From: Spirosoma spitsbergense DSM 19989
GTDB taxonomy: Bacteria; Bacteroidota; Bacteroidia; Cytophagales; Spirosomataceae
DNA: 64,000 bases
Assembly (NCBI RefSeq): GCF_000374085.1
Contig: NZ_KB893444.1
Span: 1 to 64,000, forward strand
Direction of reading: 5' to 3'
Positions 17,876 through 26,796 of the stretch are shown here, in pieces. The position numbers and the translations under genes are program-made. How positions within the stretch are numbered: position 1 is the stretch's first letter; every line of letters begins with the position of its first letter. Under the pieces are notes generated by a model. It saw nothing but the letters and a program-made list of their open reading frames with translations, was not told the DNA's origin and did no database searches.

Positions 17876-18487
17876 ATGGACGCTACGTTTGCCAACGACA
17901 TTTTTCGCGAGAGTATTCAGACCTATCACCAGACCGACCAGGTCGATACTCCCCTTCGTAACCCGTATTCCCCGAACGGCATTGCCTTTCTGCTGTACCA
18001 GAAAAACTGGATCGACACGGTGCAGTGGCACCTCGAAGACCTCATCCGAAGCCCATCCATCCGCCCCGACGAACTGGTAGCCATCAAACGGCGAATCGAC
18101 CAGTCGAACCAGGACCGGACCGACACCGTGGAGCAGATAGACAGCTGGTTTGTCGATCTGTTTTATGGCATCATCCCCAAACCGGAAGCCCGGATGAACT
18201 CCGAAACGCCCGCCTGGCTCCTCGACCGGATGTCGATTCTGCAACTCAAACTATACCACTTCCGGGAGCAGGTTGACCGGCAGACTGTTTCGGACGAACA
18301 CCGCCAGAAAGCGCAGCAAAAGCTGGCCGTACTGACGGAGCAGGAGCAGGATTTAGCCCGCTGCTTCGACGAGTTGATGGAGGACATCCGCAACGGCGAC
18401 CGCTACATGAAGGTGTACCGGCAGATGAAGATGTATAACGATCCCACCCTGAACCCGGTCCTGTACGGCACGGCATCAAAAGCCTGA
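17876..18487 (+). CDS. DUF4254 domain protein
   Basis: A 203-residue, helical, soluble protein matching DUF4254: the N-terminal NPYSPNGIAFLLYQKNWIDTVQWHLEDLIR block and the following RRIDQSNQDRTDTVEQID helix are characteristic. Its function is unknown. In Bacteroidota this family is commonly found directly upstream of a GT9 glycosyltransferase, as here, where the stop and the next start overlap (TGATG). A role in cell-surface glycan assembly is therefore likely but inferred. Confidence 0.85.
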   Translation: MDATFANDIFRESIQTYHQTDQVDTPLRNPYSPNGIAFLLYQKNWIDTVQWHLEDLIRSPSIRPDELVAIKRRIDQSNQDRTDTVEQIDSWFVDLFYGIIPKPEARMNSETPAWLLDRMSILQLKLYHFREQVDRQTVSDEHRQKAQQKLAVLTEQEQDLARCFDELMEDIRNGDRYMKVYRQMKMYNDPTLNPVLYGTASKA

Positions 18488-19557
18488 TGGAGCCGATCAG
18501 GAAGCAGATTCTCCTTCTTCGTTTTTCGGCTATGGGCGACGTGGCCCTGCTGGCTCCCGTTGTGCAGGCATTCACCCAACGCTACCCCGACGTACCCATT
18601 ACGCTGGTTACGCGGCCAAAATTTGCCATATTTTTCAGTGGTTTTCCTAACGTGCATATCGTGGAGGCCGACTTCAACGAGCGGCACAAAGGGTTTGGGG
18701 GACTGGTTCGGTTGTTTGGGGAGTTACGGCAACTGGCTCCGGTGGGCATGGTGGTAGATGCCCACCAGAATCTGCGTTCGGGCGTATTGAAAGGTCTATT
18801 CCGGCTCATCGGCGTACCTTCCGTCACCATTGACAAAGGAAGGGACGAAAAAAAAGCCCTCACCCGGAAAGAAAATAAAGTACGCCGGCAACTGCCGCAT
18901 AGTGTAGACCGTTACGCCCAGACATTCGACCGGGCTGGCTTTGCGCTCCAGCCCGCCCGCCCCTTTCAGTTTCCGCCGACTCCTTCCGCCGACTCCGAAC
19001 TGGCTTCTTTTTTTGATCGGTGCGCTTTACTCAGTAAACCCCGCCCCTGGCTTGGCATCGCCCCGTTTGCCCAGCACACTCAGAAAATGTGGCCCTTTGA
19101 CCGGTTCGCTCCGTTACTGGCAACCCTGTTCGCGGGCCCACCCCTAACCGTTTTTCTATTCGGTGGGGGGGCGGCAGAAATAGTTCAGCTGGAAACCCTG
19201 CGGCAGAAGTTTCCGCAGGTGATATTGGTGGCGGGTCAGCTTTCCATGGCGGCTGAACTAGCACTCATCCGTCAACTCGACGGAATGCTGTGCATGGATT
19301 CGGGTAATATGCACCTGGCGGCTTTGAGTGGGGTTCCCGTACTATCCATCTGGGGTGCCACTCACCCCGATGCGGGCTTCGGTCCCTGGGGGCAGGGCGA
19401 TGAAGCCGTTTTGCAGATACCAGCCGACGTACTGACCTGTCGTCCCTGCTCCGTTTTTGGCAATAAGCCCTGCTGGCGCGGTGATCTGGCTTGCCTGAAC
19501 GATATTTCCGTCGATGCCTTAGCGGAAAGAGTAAAAAAGATCCTCTCGCTGGCTTAA
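18487..19557 (+). CDS. Glycosyltransferase family 9 (heptosyltransferase-like)
   Basis: A 356-residue GT-B fold protein. The N terminus ILLLRFSAMGDVALLAPVVQAF is the GT9 opening motif. The C-terminal half has the nucleotide-sugar site (LCMDSGNMHLAALSGVPVLSIWGATHP). Members add heptose or related sugars to the lipopolysaccharide core in the cytoplasm. It is translationally coupled to DUF4254. Whether the sugar is heptose cannot be told from sequence. Confidence 0.9.
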   Translation: MEPIRKQILLLRFSAMGDVALLAPVVQAFTQRYPDVPITLVTRPKFAIFFSGFPNVHIVEADFNERHKGFGGLVRLFGELRQLAPVGMVVDAHQNLRSGVLKGLFRLIGVPSVTIDKGRDEKKALTRKENKVRRQLPHSVDRYAQTFDRAGFALQPARPFQFPPTPSADSELASFFDRCALLSKPRPWLGIAPFAQHTQKMWPFDRFAPLLATLFAGPPLTVFLFGGGAAEIVQLETLRQKFPQVILVAGQLSMAAELALIRQLDGMLCMDSGNMHLAALSGVPVLSIWGATHPDAGFGPWGQGDEAVLQIPADVLTCRPCSVFGNKPCWRGDLACLNDISVDALAERVKKILSLA

Positions 19558-19660
19558 TTTGCAGGTGGTTTATAGTTTATTGTTAGCTGATACGTTCCTC
19601 TGTCCTGAGTCGGCCAACGACAAACAAGAGACGACAAACCACAAATTATAAGCCAGTAAC
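19552..19660. repeat. Imperfect inverted repeat between GT9 and dprA
   Basis: GGCTTAATTTG followed by GGTGGTTT near the GT9 stop is mirrored by AAACCACAAATTATAAGCC at about 19637-19655, with interior words such as GACAAACAAGAGACGACAAA. It is an imperfect stem with small indels, overlapping the stop codon of the GT9 gene, and is probably its transcript end. It belongs to the recurring intergenic hairpin pattern of this window. Confidence 0.4.
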
Positions 19661-19670
19661 CTTCTGCTAC

Positions 19671-20795
19671 GTGTCCACCGATACTCACCATCAAATTGCG
19701 CTGACGCTCGTTCCCGGCGTGGGCAGCATCCTCATCCGGCAACTCATCAGCTACTGCGGCTCGGCGCCCGACGTATTCCGGTCTCCGTTAGCGCGGCTGA
19801 TGAAGGTACCCGGCATCGGTGAAGTAACCGCCCGCGCCATCCTCAAACCGGGTGCGCTGACCGAAGCGGAACAGGTAATGAACCGCCTGTCGACGATGGG
19901 GGCGCAAGCCCTGTTTTATACCGACAAGGCGTACCCCGCCCGGCTGAAAGCCCTGTACGATGCTCCCGCCCTGCTGTATTACCAGGGTTCGGGCGAGTTG
20001 AATGCGCTGCGCACCATCGGGATTGTTGGCACCCGCCAGGCCACCGATTACGGGCGACGGATTACGGGCGAAATTATCGACGCCATAGCCCCCTACGGCG
20101 TCAGCGTTATCAGTGGACTGGCATACGGCATCGACATTGCCGCCCACCGCAACAGTCTGGTAGCCGGTTTACCCACCATTGGCGTCATGGCCAGCGGTCT
20201 GGACGTTATTTATCCCAACGTTCACAAAAAGACCGCGCAGGAAATGCTCGTAACGGGTGGCCTGCTCTCAGAAAGTCAGCCCGGCACCAAACCCGATGCC
20301 CATCTGTTCCCGGCCCGCAACCGGATTATTGCGGGCCTAAGCGACGTGGTGGTAGTGGTGGAAGCCGCCACCAAAGGCGGGGCACTCATCACGGCCGAAT
20401 ATGCCAATAACTACCACCGGGAGGTTTTTGCCGTGCCCGGTCAGTTGACGCAGACTTTTTCGGCAGGGTGTAACAAACTAATCCGGGAAAATAAAGCGCA
20501 GATTTATACCAGCCCGAAAGATATCATTGAAACCCTTAACTGGGACCAGGTGGCGCGGGGACTCAATGAGCAGACGTTACGGAAACCGTCCCTGCCACCC
20601 CTGCCGGTGGATATGACAGAGGAAGAAAGTCAGGTGATGGCTCTGTTGCGCCAGTCGGTGGATGTACACATCGACGAACTAAGCTGGAAGAGCCAGATTC
20701 CGATGGGCCGACTGGCTTCCCTCCTGCTCAGCCTGGAATTTCGGGGATTTGTGCGCTCGCTGCCCGGCAAGAAATACGCCGTCGTGTACGTGTGA
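19671..20795 (+). CDS. dprA: DNA-processing protein DprA
   Basis: A 374-residue DprA: helix-hairpin-helix region (about 10-60), Rossmann domain with GTRQATDYGRR and SGLAYGIDIAAHR, then FPARNRIIAGLSDVVVVVEAATKGGALITAEYA, and a C-terminal winged-helix-like domain (about 310-374). It loads RecA on incoming single-stranded DNA during natural transformation. It starts with GTG at 19671; no earlier ATG in frame fits. It stands alone between the GT9 gene and the convergent nagB, with 21 bp to the latter. Confidence 0.93.
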   Translation: MSTDTHHQIALTLVPGVGSILIRQLISYCGSAPDVFRSPLARLMKVPGIGEVTARAILKPGALTEAEQVMNRLSTMGAQALFYTDKAYPARLKALYDAPALLYYQGSGELNALRTIGIVGTRQATDYGRRITGEIIDAIAPYGVSVISGLAYGIDIAAHRNSLVAGLPTIGVMASGLDVIYPNVHKKTAQEMLVTGGLLSESQPGTKPDAHLFPARNRIIAGLSDVVVVVEAATKGGALITAEYANNYHREVFAVPGQLTQTFSAGCNKLIRENKAQIYTSPKDIIETLNWDQVARGLNEQTLRKPSLPPLPVDMTEEESQVMALLRQSVDVHIDELSWKSQIPMGRLASLLLSLEFRGFVRSLPGKKYAVVYV

Positions 20796-20816
20796 TAAAA
20801 CCGGACCTTTCCAGAC

Positions 20817-21608
20817 CTAACGGCTTTCCCAGTATAGTTTGGCACTATCCTGATCGATAAACAGGGTCGTATCGGGATGCGACCGCAGGCAGGTAGACGG
20901 GTATTTTTCCGAAATAGCCTCAACCAGCGTATGGTAAATGGCCTGCGCCTTGTGGCGACCGGGTACCATGCAAAACAGATGAGGTGCCCGGATGAGTGCC
21001 GGAATCGTTAGGGTCAGGGCCTGCTCCGGTACCTGCTCCAGCGAAGCAAAACAACCATCATGTACCTGCTGCACCCGGCTCGTCTGGTCCAGTTGCACGG
21101 GTTTCACCAGGTCGGGGTCGTTGAAATCGGCCACGTGGGGGTCGTTGAAGGCGATGTGGCAATTTTCGCCGATACCCAGGCACACCATATCCGTGGGGTA
21201 TTGTTCCAGCAGGGCGCTGTACCGCTGTCGTTCCGTTTCCAGATCGGGGGCGTTTCCGTTGATGTAAAACACCTCCCCTATGGAGACTTTATCGAAAAGC
21301 CGCTGTTTCAGGTAGCGCCCGAAATTCTGCGGGGCATCGTCGGGCAGTCCGAGGTATTCGTCCATGTGAAACGCCCGAACGCGCTGCCAGTCAATGTCAT
21401 GTTCCTGCACCAGCGCATCCAGAAATTCATTCTGGGACGGGGCCGAGGCAAAGATCATATTGACAAATGATTGTTTCCGGGTCAATTCCCGGATTGTATC
21501 CCCCACGGCCCGTGCGGCCAGCTGGCCTAATTCAGGTCGGTTTTTGGCTATGTTGACCTGTAGTTTGTCAACCTGGAATGGCTGGTTAGCCGGTATTGCT
21601 GACGTCAT
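20817..21608 (-). CDS. nagB: Glucosamine-6-phosphate deaminase, NagB family
   Basis: A 263-residue NagB-like isomerase/deaminase converting glucosamine-6-phosphate to fructose-6-phosphate and ammonia. HMDEYLGLP is at about 81-89, and the active-site loop is GIGENCHIAFNDP at 145-157. In canonical NagB this loop reads GxGxDGH; here the catalytic Asp position is Asn149 and the next residue is Cys150, while His151 is kept. The N-terminal phosphate loop is also divergent (ASAPSQNEF). Its start overlaps the nagA stop by 4 bp, so both act in the same amino-sugar pathway. A related sugar-phosphate isomerase function is possible. Confidence 0.82.
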   Translation of the reverse strand: MTSAIPANQPFQVDKLQVNIAKNRPELGQLAARAVGDTIRELTRKQSFVNMIFASAPSQNEFLDALVQEHDIDWQRVRAFHMDEYLGLPDDAPQNFGRYLKQRLFDKVSIGEVFYINGNAPDLETERQRYSALLEQYPTDMVCLGIGENCHIAFNDPHVADFNDPDLVKPVQLDQTSRVQQVHDGCFASLEQVPEQALTLTIPALIRAPHLFCMVPGRHKAQAIYHTLVEAISEKYPSTCLRSHPDTTLFIDQDSAKLYWESR

Positions 21609-22807
21609 GTGGTTACCTGGTATTTATCGGTAGTTGAATGGACTAGTTCCCCCCCTACAATGGTCGAGTGAATGGTTAACTGGTCGTCGAAAATAACGAT
21701 ATCCGCATCTTTCCCCACGGCCAGCGTCCCTTTCCGATTGTCGACACCCATGATGCGGGCGGGCGTGGTGCTGGCCATCCGAACGGCATCCGGCAGGGAA
21801 ACATCGGCCATTTGTACCATGTTGCGGACGAGCCGGTTTGTGGTGGCCACGCTTCCGGCGAAAGCGGTTCGGTCGGGCAGCTTGGCCACGCCGTCTTCCA
21901 CAATCACCTTCAGGCCGTTTTTCTGCGAGCCGAGGGTACTTTCACCTTCCGGCATACCGGCAGCCCGCATGGCATCGGTAATCAACGCGGTTCGGTCGGC
22001 CCCTTTTATTTTGTACACCAGTTTGAGCAACGGCGGAGGTAGGTGGACCCCATCGGCAATGATTTCAACATCCATATCCAGCAGAAACGCACTCTCGACT
22101 ACCCCGGCATAGCGATAAGCGTTCCGGCGCGTCACGCCCGACATGCACGAGTACAGGTGCGTTGCCAGCGAGTAACCCGCTTCGTAAGCCAGCAGTACCT
22201 CTTCGTAAATAGCGTCGGTATGGGCTACGGCGGCCAGAATTCCTTTCTCCCGCAGCCGTCGGCCAAAGGGAATGGCACCGGGTAACTCCGGGGCGGCACT
22301 CCACCGCACAATGGACGATGAATAGGCCAGGATTTCTTCGTACTCCCGCGGGTCGGGGTTGCGGATGTACCGTGGGTCCTGCGCTCCCCGCTGACTCTGC
22401 GCCAGATAAGGCCCTTCCAGGTGCATACCCAGGAGATTTGCCCCGCGGGGGTTGTTTCGGCGGGCCTGCTCAAAAGCATCCAGCGTCTTGAACAGATCCT
22501 CTTTTTCGGCCGTGAGGGTGGTGGGCACCAGCGAGGTTGTGCCGTAGCGGGCGTGCAATTCGGCGATGGTCAGAAAAGCGGCTTCGGTGCCATCCATAAA
22601 GTCGCAGCCCCCACCGCCATGCACGTGAATATCGATAAAGCCGGGAGCGATGTAGCGGCCACCCGCATCCAGTTCCGTGGCATCCGGCACGTCCACCTCA
22701 CGCTCATGAACGCCCACAATAAGGCCATCCTGAATAACCAGGGTGCCCCCCCGAATAAGCCGGTAGGGTGTGATGAGTATGCCGTTTGTAATTTTCAGAA
22801 GCCCCAT
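21605..22807 (-). CDS. nagA: N-acetylglucosamine-6-phosphate deacetylase
   Basis: A 400-residue amidohydrolase that removes acetate from GlcNAc-6-phosphate. Motifs visible: metal-binding DIHVHGGGGCDFMDG (about 58-72), LGMHLEGPYLAQSQRGAQDP, AVAHTDAIYEE, ATHLYSCMSGVTRR, and ADGVHLPPPLL with TDAMRAAG. Length and order are normal. It overlaps the MFS gene by 13 bp and nagB by 4 bp, which ties uptake, deacetylation and deamination into one operon. Confidence 0.93.
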   Translation of the reverse strand: MGLLKITNGILITPYRLIRGGTLVIQDGLIVGVHEREVDVPDATELDAGGRYIAPGFIDIHVHGGGGCDFMDGTEAAFLTIAELHARYGTTSLVPTTLTAEKEDLFKTLDAFEQARRNNPRGANLLGMHLEGPYLAQSQRGAQDPRYIRNPDPREYEEILAYSSSIVRWSAAPELPGAIPFGRRLREKGILAAVAHTDAIYEEVLLAYEAGYSLATHLYSCMSGVTRRNAYRYAGVVESAFLLDMDVEIIADGVHLPPPLLKLVYKIKGADRTALITDAMRAAGMPEGESTLGSQKNGLKVIVEDGVAKLPDRTAFAGSVATTNRLVRNMVQMADVSLPDAVRMASTTPARIMGVDNRKGTLAVGKDADIVIFDDQLTIHSTIVGGELVHSTTDKYQVTT

Positions 22808-24117
22808 GTCCGTACTTTATGGCCTTTAATGGCGTAAAAAACCAGGTACAGGTAACAGGGCAACAGCACCCAGTAGGCCGTTCGGAGGTCGAACCGGTCG
22901 GCAAAGTACCCGTAGAACAGGGGTAAAATGGCGTTGCCGCACAGCCCCATAATCAGGATAGAAGCCCCCAGTTTGGTAAACCGCCCCAGCCCATCCAGCG
23001 CCAGCGGCCAGATACCCGCCCATATTAACGAGTTGGCCAGCCCCAGCAGTACCACAAACCAGATGGACACATCGGCCGCGTGGCCAAGCAGGGTTACCGG
23101 ACCACGGGCAAAAATAATGAGCAGCGTAAACAGCGTTCCCAGCCCGGTACAAATCCGCAACGCATTGACCTGACTGATGAAACGGGGAATGGCGATAATG
23201 CCCAGCACGTAGCCGCAAATGGTGCAGAACAGCGTGTATGACGGAAAGACTTTAGCCTCCAGCAGGTTGATACCCATCGACCCGGCATAGCCGATAATGG
23301 TGTCGATGGCAATGACTTGTGTACCCACGTGCAGGAAGATGGCCATGGCTCCCAGCACCAGGTGCGGAAACTGGACAATGCTGGTTTTTTGAGCGTTAGC
23401 GGTCGCCACGTCCGGGCTTTCCTGTTCCGTGTTTAGTTCGGGAAGGGGTGATCGGTAGACCAGGTAGCCCAGCACCAGAAGAAAGGTGCCCAGCACGGCG
23501 TAGGGCAGCATTACCCGGCGCACCAGTTCGTCCAGGGCCGCTCCCCGTTCCGCTGGTCCCATGTTCCCCAGTTGAGCGAATAAATCGGTATCGGTGGGGC
23601 GCAGGATAACAGCGGCAAATACCAGTGGCGACAGGATACCAGCGGCCTTGTTGCAGATACCCATGAGGCTGATTCGCTGGGCAGCCCGTTCCTGCGGCCC
23701 CAGAATGGTAATATACGGGTTGGCGGCCGTTTGCAGAATAGACAATCCGATGCCAATGGTAAACAACCCCATCAGAAAAAAGCCATAAGTGCGGGTCTGG
23801 GCCGCGGGAATGAAAATAAATGCCCCCAGCGCCATCACCCAGAAACCGATCATCATCCCTTTTTTGAACCCGACCGCTTTGAGCAGGTAGGAGGCCGGCA
23901 CCGACATGATGAAGTAGGCGATGTAAAAGGCAAAGGCCACCAGATAAGCCTGAAAACTGGTCAGTTCGCAGGCTATTTTAAAGTACGGAATCAGGATTGA
24001 ATTGACCCACGACACGAAACCGAATATAAAAAACATAATCCCGATGAGCCCGATGGATACCAGTGTATCCCGACGGGTAAGGTTACTGGCATCAATGGGT
24101 ATCGCAGCTGCTTTCAT
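22795..24117 (-). CDS. MFS sugar transporter (FucP/NagP type)
   Basis: A 440-residue twelve-helix permease of the FucP-like sugar:proton symporter group. Landmarks are the early FGFVSWVNSILIPYFK and FAFYIAYFIMSVPASYLLKAVGFKKGM segments and the ILQTAANPYITILGP helix typical of this group. Its 3' end overlaps nagA by 13 bp, and the Gfo/Idh gene is 15 bp upstream. The likely substrate is N-acetylglucosamine or a related amino sugar, inferred from context. Confidence 0.88.
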   Translation of the reverse strand: MKAAAIPIDASNLTRRDTLVSIGLIGIMFFIFGFVSWVNSILIPYFKIACELTSFQAYLVAFAFYIAYFIMSVPASYLLKAVGFKKGMMIGFWVMALGAFIFIPAAQTRTYGFFLMGLFTIGIGLSILQTAANPYITILGPQERAAQRISLMGICNKAAGILSPLVFAAVILRPTDTDLFAQLGNMGPAERGAALDELVRRVMLPYAVLGTFLLVLGYLVYRSPLPELNTEQESPDVATANAQKTSIVQFPHLVLGAMAIFLHVGTQVIAIDTIIGYAGSMGINLLEAKVFPSYTLFCTICGYVLGIIAIPRFISQVNALRICTGLGTLFTLLIIFARGPVTLLGHAADVSIWFVVLLGLANSLIWAGIWPLALDGLGRFTKLGASILIMGLCGNAILPLFYGYFADRFDLRTAYWVLLPCYLYLVFYAIKGHKVRTWGF

Positions 24118-24132
24118 AGTACATTACAGACT

Positions 24133-25500
24133 TTAGACGGTAGGTTCCCAGCCTTTCTGGTAGTCCCGTTGCCAGAGTTTTTGGGCTTCCGGGTTGTTTT
24201 TGATGTGGCCGTTGGCGGGGTCGATGGTCAGCATACCGCCGGAGCGCAGGGCAATGTTTCCCAACTGTGCCAGCAGCGTACTCTGATGACCGCCCACAAT
24301 ATCGGAAGCCAGGGCCGTCCCTTCCTTGATTCCGTCGAAGAAGTTCTGGATGTGGATCGCGTCCAGCGCCTGCGAGGGGTCCATCCGATTGCGGGGGTCG
24401 ATGACGAGATCATTTTTCACAGCCTTGACCAGTTTATTTTCCAGGTCGAACACTTTGTACGAGTTACCCGATTCGATAAGGACCGAACCCGTCTCCCCGT
24501 AAAAGATTACCCCAACACTGGTGCCCTCCACGGTGCGTCCATTGCAGCTTCGCCCCTCCCACGTCATGGCTGTGTTGTTGGGAAACTCCAGACTGATTAC
24601 CTGCGTGTCGGGCGTTTGCCAGTCGTCCTTGTAGCGGTAACGCCCACCGGACGATGTGACTTTGGTGGGATAGGTTACGCCCAGGCCCCAGCGCATCAGG
24701 TCGAGCATATGGGTGCCGTTATTGAGGGCTTCGCCGGTGCCCCAGTGCCAGAACCAGTGCCAGTTGTAATGCAGGATATTGTCTTTGAAGGCCCGCCGGG
24801 GTGCGGGGCCCTGCCACAGGTCGTAATTCAGCCAGGCCGGTACGGGGGCTTCTTTACCAATACCAATCGATGGCCGGTTGTTGGTGTACCAGCCCTTCAC
24901 AAAGTAAGGCCGACCGATGGCCCCGCTGTGGACTTCCTGAATAGCCTGTGCCACATTGGGCCACGACCGGCGCTGATTGCCCATCTGAATCACGTTCTTA
25001 TAGTTCTTCGCGACCGCCACCAGCAGTTCACCCTCGTGGGGGTTATGACTACACGGCTTTTCGAGGTAAACGTGCTTCCCGGCTTTAGACGCGAGGATGG
25101 CGGCCGGTGCGTGCCAGTGGTCGGGGGCGGCAATCACCAGCGCGTCCAGGTCCTTATCCTCCAGCGCCTTCCGGAAATCGGGTTGATTTTTCGGCTTCGA
25201 CTGCTGAATACGTTCTACTGTTGCCAGGCATTTATCAGCCGCCCGACTATCCACATCCGAAACGGAGATGACTTCACAGTTGGGCTGAAGGGCGAAGTTA
25301 CCGGCCAGTGCCAGTCCCCGGCTGTTGACGCCCATCATGCCCACCCGAACCTTTTCGTTGGCGCCCAGAATACGTGCGTAACTCCGGGCACTAAAACCGG
25401 GCAGCACCCCTCCTGCCGACAGCACAGCGGTAGCCGTAATCGTTTTTTTGATGAACGTCCGGCGGGCATTGTCGGGGCTGGTCGATTGGGGAGTATCCAT
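24133..25500 (-). CDS. Gfo/Idh/MocA oxidoreductase, Tat-type leader (A)
   Basis: A 455-residue NAD(P)-dependent sugar oxidoreductase. It has an RRTFIKK twin-arginine leader (about 13-35), a Rossmann domain (VRVGMMGVNSRG), the EKP motif in HVYLEKPCSHN, and a C-terminal substrate domain with WHWFWHWGTGEALNNGTHMLD. Exported members of this family act on periplasmic sugars, some as retaining NAD-dependent glycosidases (GH109-like). Its place at the head of the nag operon suggests conversion of an amino-sugar glycoside before uptake, which is inference. Confidence 0.85.
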   Translation of the reverse strand: MDTPQSTSPDNARRTFIKKTITATAVLSAGGVLPGFSARSYARILGANEKVRVGMMGVNSRGLALAGNFALQPNCEVISVSDVDSRAADKCLATVERIQQSKPKNQPDFRKALEDKDLDALVIAAPDHWHAPAAILASKAGKHVYLEKPCSHNPHEGELLVAVAKNYKNVIQMGNQRRSWPNVAQAIQEVHSGAIGRPYFVKGWYTNNRPSIGIGKEAPVPAWLNYDLWQGPAPRRAFKDNILHYNWHWFWHWGTGEALNNGTHMLDLMRWGLGVTYPTKVTSSGGRYRYKDDWQTPDTQVISLEFPNNTAMTWEGRSCNGRTVEGTSVGVIFYGETGSVLIESGNSYKVFDLENKLVKAVKNDLVIDPRNRMDPSQALDAIHIQNFFDGIKEGTALASDIVGGHQSTLLAQLGNIALRSGGMLTIDPANGHIKNNPEAQKLWQRDYQKGWEPTV

Positions 25501-25531
25501 AGAGATTATCGTTTTCTATCTGGTCAGGGGC

Positions 25532-26542
25532 TTACTTTTTTACTTTTTCGAATACGCTGGCCAGAGTCACAGAGGCACCACCGCGCCGTTTACTTTCGTC
25601 GGCGGCTTCCATGAACGCAAACAGCTCAATGGTTTCTTCGGGCGATACGGGCGGGATGCCGGTTTCGAAGTACCTGATGATTTCCGTCAGCAGCGGCTCG
25701 TAGCCATTGTAGGGCCCCAGCCGGACGTTGCCGGATGTCAGGTAAACCGTTCCACCGTAGTCGTGCTTGCCCGTTCGGGTTCCCCGGAAGGTACCGATTC
25801 GCCCGTCGGCCCAGGTTCCCGTTACGACATCCGTGCTGTCCGTATGCGTCCGCACCACCGACTGGCAACCCGTTCCCATGGCGGCATAGAGCGCTTCAAC
25901 TCCGTGAATACCGTACCAGAACAGATCGGGATGCGTTTTTTCCAGCACCGCCGGACTAAACGTATCGGCCCCCAGAACATGGCTTTTATCAATACCCGCC
26001 ATGCCGGTGATGTACCGAAGGGACGACGCCGAAAAGAGGGGAATTTTATAGCTTCCTGACGCGTCAAAAATAGCGACAACGTCGGCCAGCGAAGCGGCCA
26101 TGGGTTTGTCGATAAACACACGTTTTCCGGCTTTCAGCACGGGCATGACCTGTTCCCGGTGCAGCCGTCCGTCATTGGTTTCCAGGAGGACAACGTCCAC
26201 GTTTTTGAGCAGTTCATCAATCGAATTCACGATGGCAACCCCCTGCTTTTCCACTTCCTCCGTGTAGCCTGGTATCCGTTTCGCGCTGCTTTCAATATCC
26301 CGGCTACCATACGGATAAGCCGCCACAACTTTATACCCTTTGTAGTCGGCACTGGCTCCGGCACTGTTGAGCACCTTCACGAAGGCCGTACTGTGGGACG
26401 TATCCAGTCCGATCATACCAACCCGTTTACCCGTTTCAACCGGGTCAATAGTCAGCCAGTCAAGGCGGGGCGTAGTCAACATTATACTACTGAGGGCGGC
26501 ATTCCGGACAAATGTTCTTCGCGTCTGAATCAGAGGGTCCAT
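25532..26542 (-). CDS. Gfo/Idh/MocA oxidoreductase, Tat-type leader (B)
   Basis: A 336-residue oxidoreductase-like protein with a TRRTFVRNAAL leader (about 7-25), a Rossmann start (KRVGMIGLDTSHSTAF) and a KP motif in RVFIDKPMAASLADV, where Asp replaces the Glu of the usual EKP. It is shorter than its neighbour and only distantly similar. It is the promoter-proximal gene of the co-oriented nag run, 31 bp upstream of gene A. Catalytic competence is not certain given the changed motif. Confidence 0.8.
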   Translation of the reverse strand: MDPLIQTRRTFVRNAALSSIMLTTPRLDWLTIDPVETGKRVGMIGLDTSHSTAFVKVLNSAGASADYKGYKVVAAYPYGSRDIESSAKRIPGYTEEVEKQGVAIVNSIDELLKNVDVVLLETNDGRLHREQVMPVLKAGKRVFIDKPMAASLADVVAIFDASGSYKIPLFSASSLRYITGMAGIDKSHVLGADTFSPAVLEKTHPDLFWYGIHGVEALYAAMGTGCQSVVRTHTDSTDVVTGTWADGRIGTFRGTRTGKHDYGGTVYLTSGNVRLGPYNGYEPLLTEIIRYFETGIPPVSPEETIELFAFMEAADESKRRGGASVTLASVFEKVKK

Positions 26543-26728
26543 GCAAGTACGAACTGGCTAAGGAAGCGGGCTACTAAAGCCGCTATCCATCTACTAAAGC
26601 CATTGGGGTCGGTTCTATAATGATGTTAGCGTCTATCAGGTTTCGGCAAGCCATTTTTTAACGAGGCTGGCGAGGAATATCTTCGTCCGTAACTGCTGCT
26701 ATACCTGCATAAATACCTCATCCTCAAC

Positions 26729-26763
26729 AAAAAAGAGCAGCACGCAATGTCCTGCTCTTTTTT
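26729..26763. terminator. Bidirectional intrinsic terminator
   Basis: AAAAAAGAGCAG and CTGCTCTTTTTT form a perfect 12-bp stem around an 11-base loop, giving U-runs in both directions. It lies 33 bp downstream of the PQQ dehydrogenase stop (minus strand). The rest of the 254-bp gap (26543-26796) shows a CTACTAAAGCC direct repeat at about 26571 and 26590 but no gene. Confidence 0.85.
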
Positions 26764-26796
26764 CATCAAAGTACCCGGCTGTTGAGTCAACCTCCC

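Noticed and set aside
24169-25614. Long plus-strand open frame of 481 codons
   Set aside because: It is antisense to the well-supported Gfo/Idh gene at 24133-25500, has no recognisable motif, and arises from the high-GC third-position codon use of the minus-strand gene.
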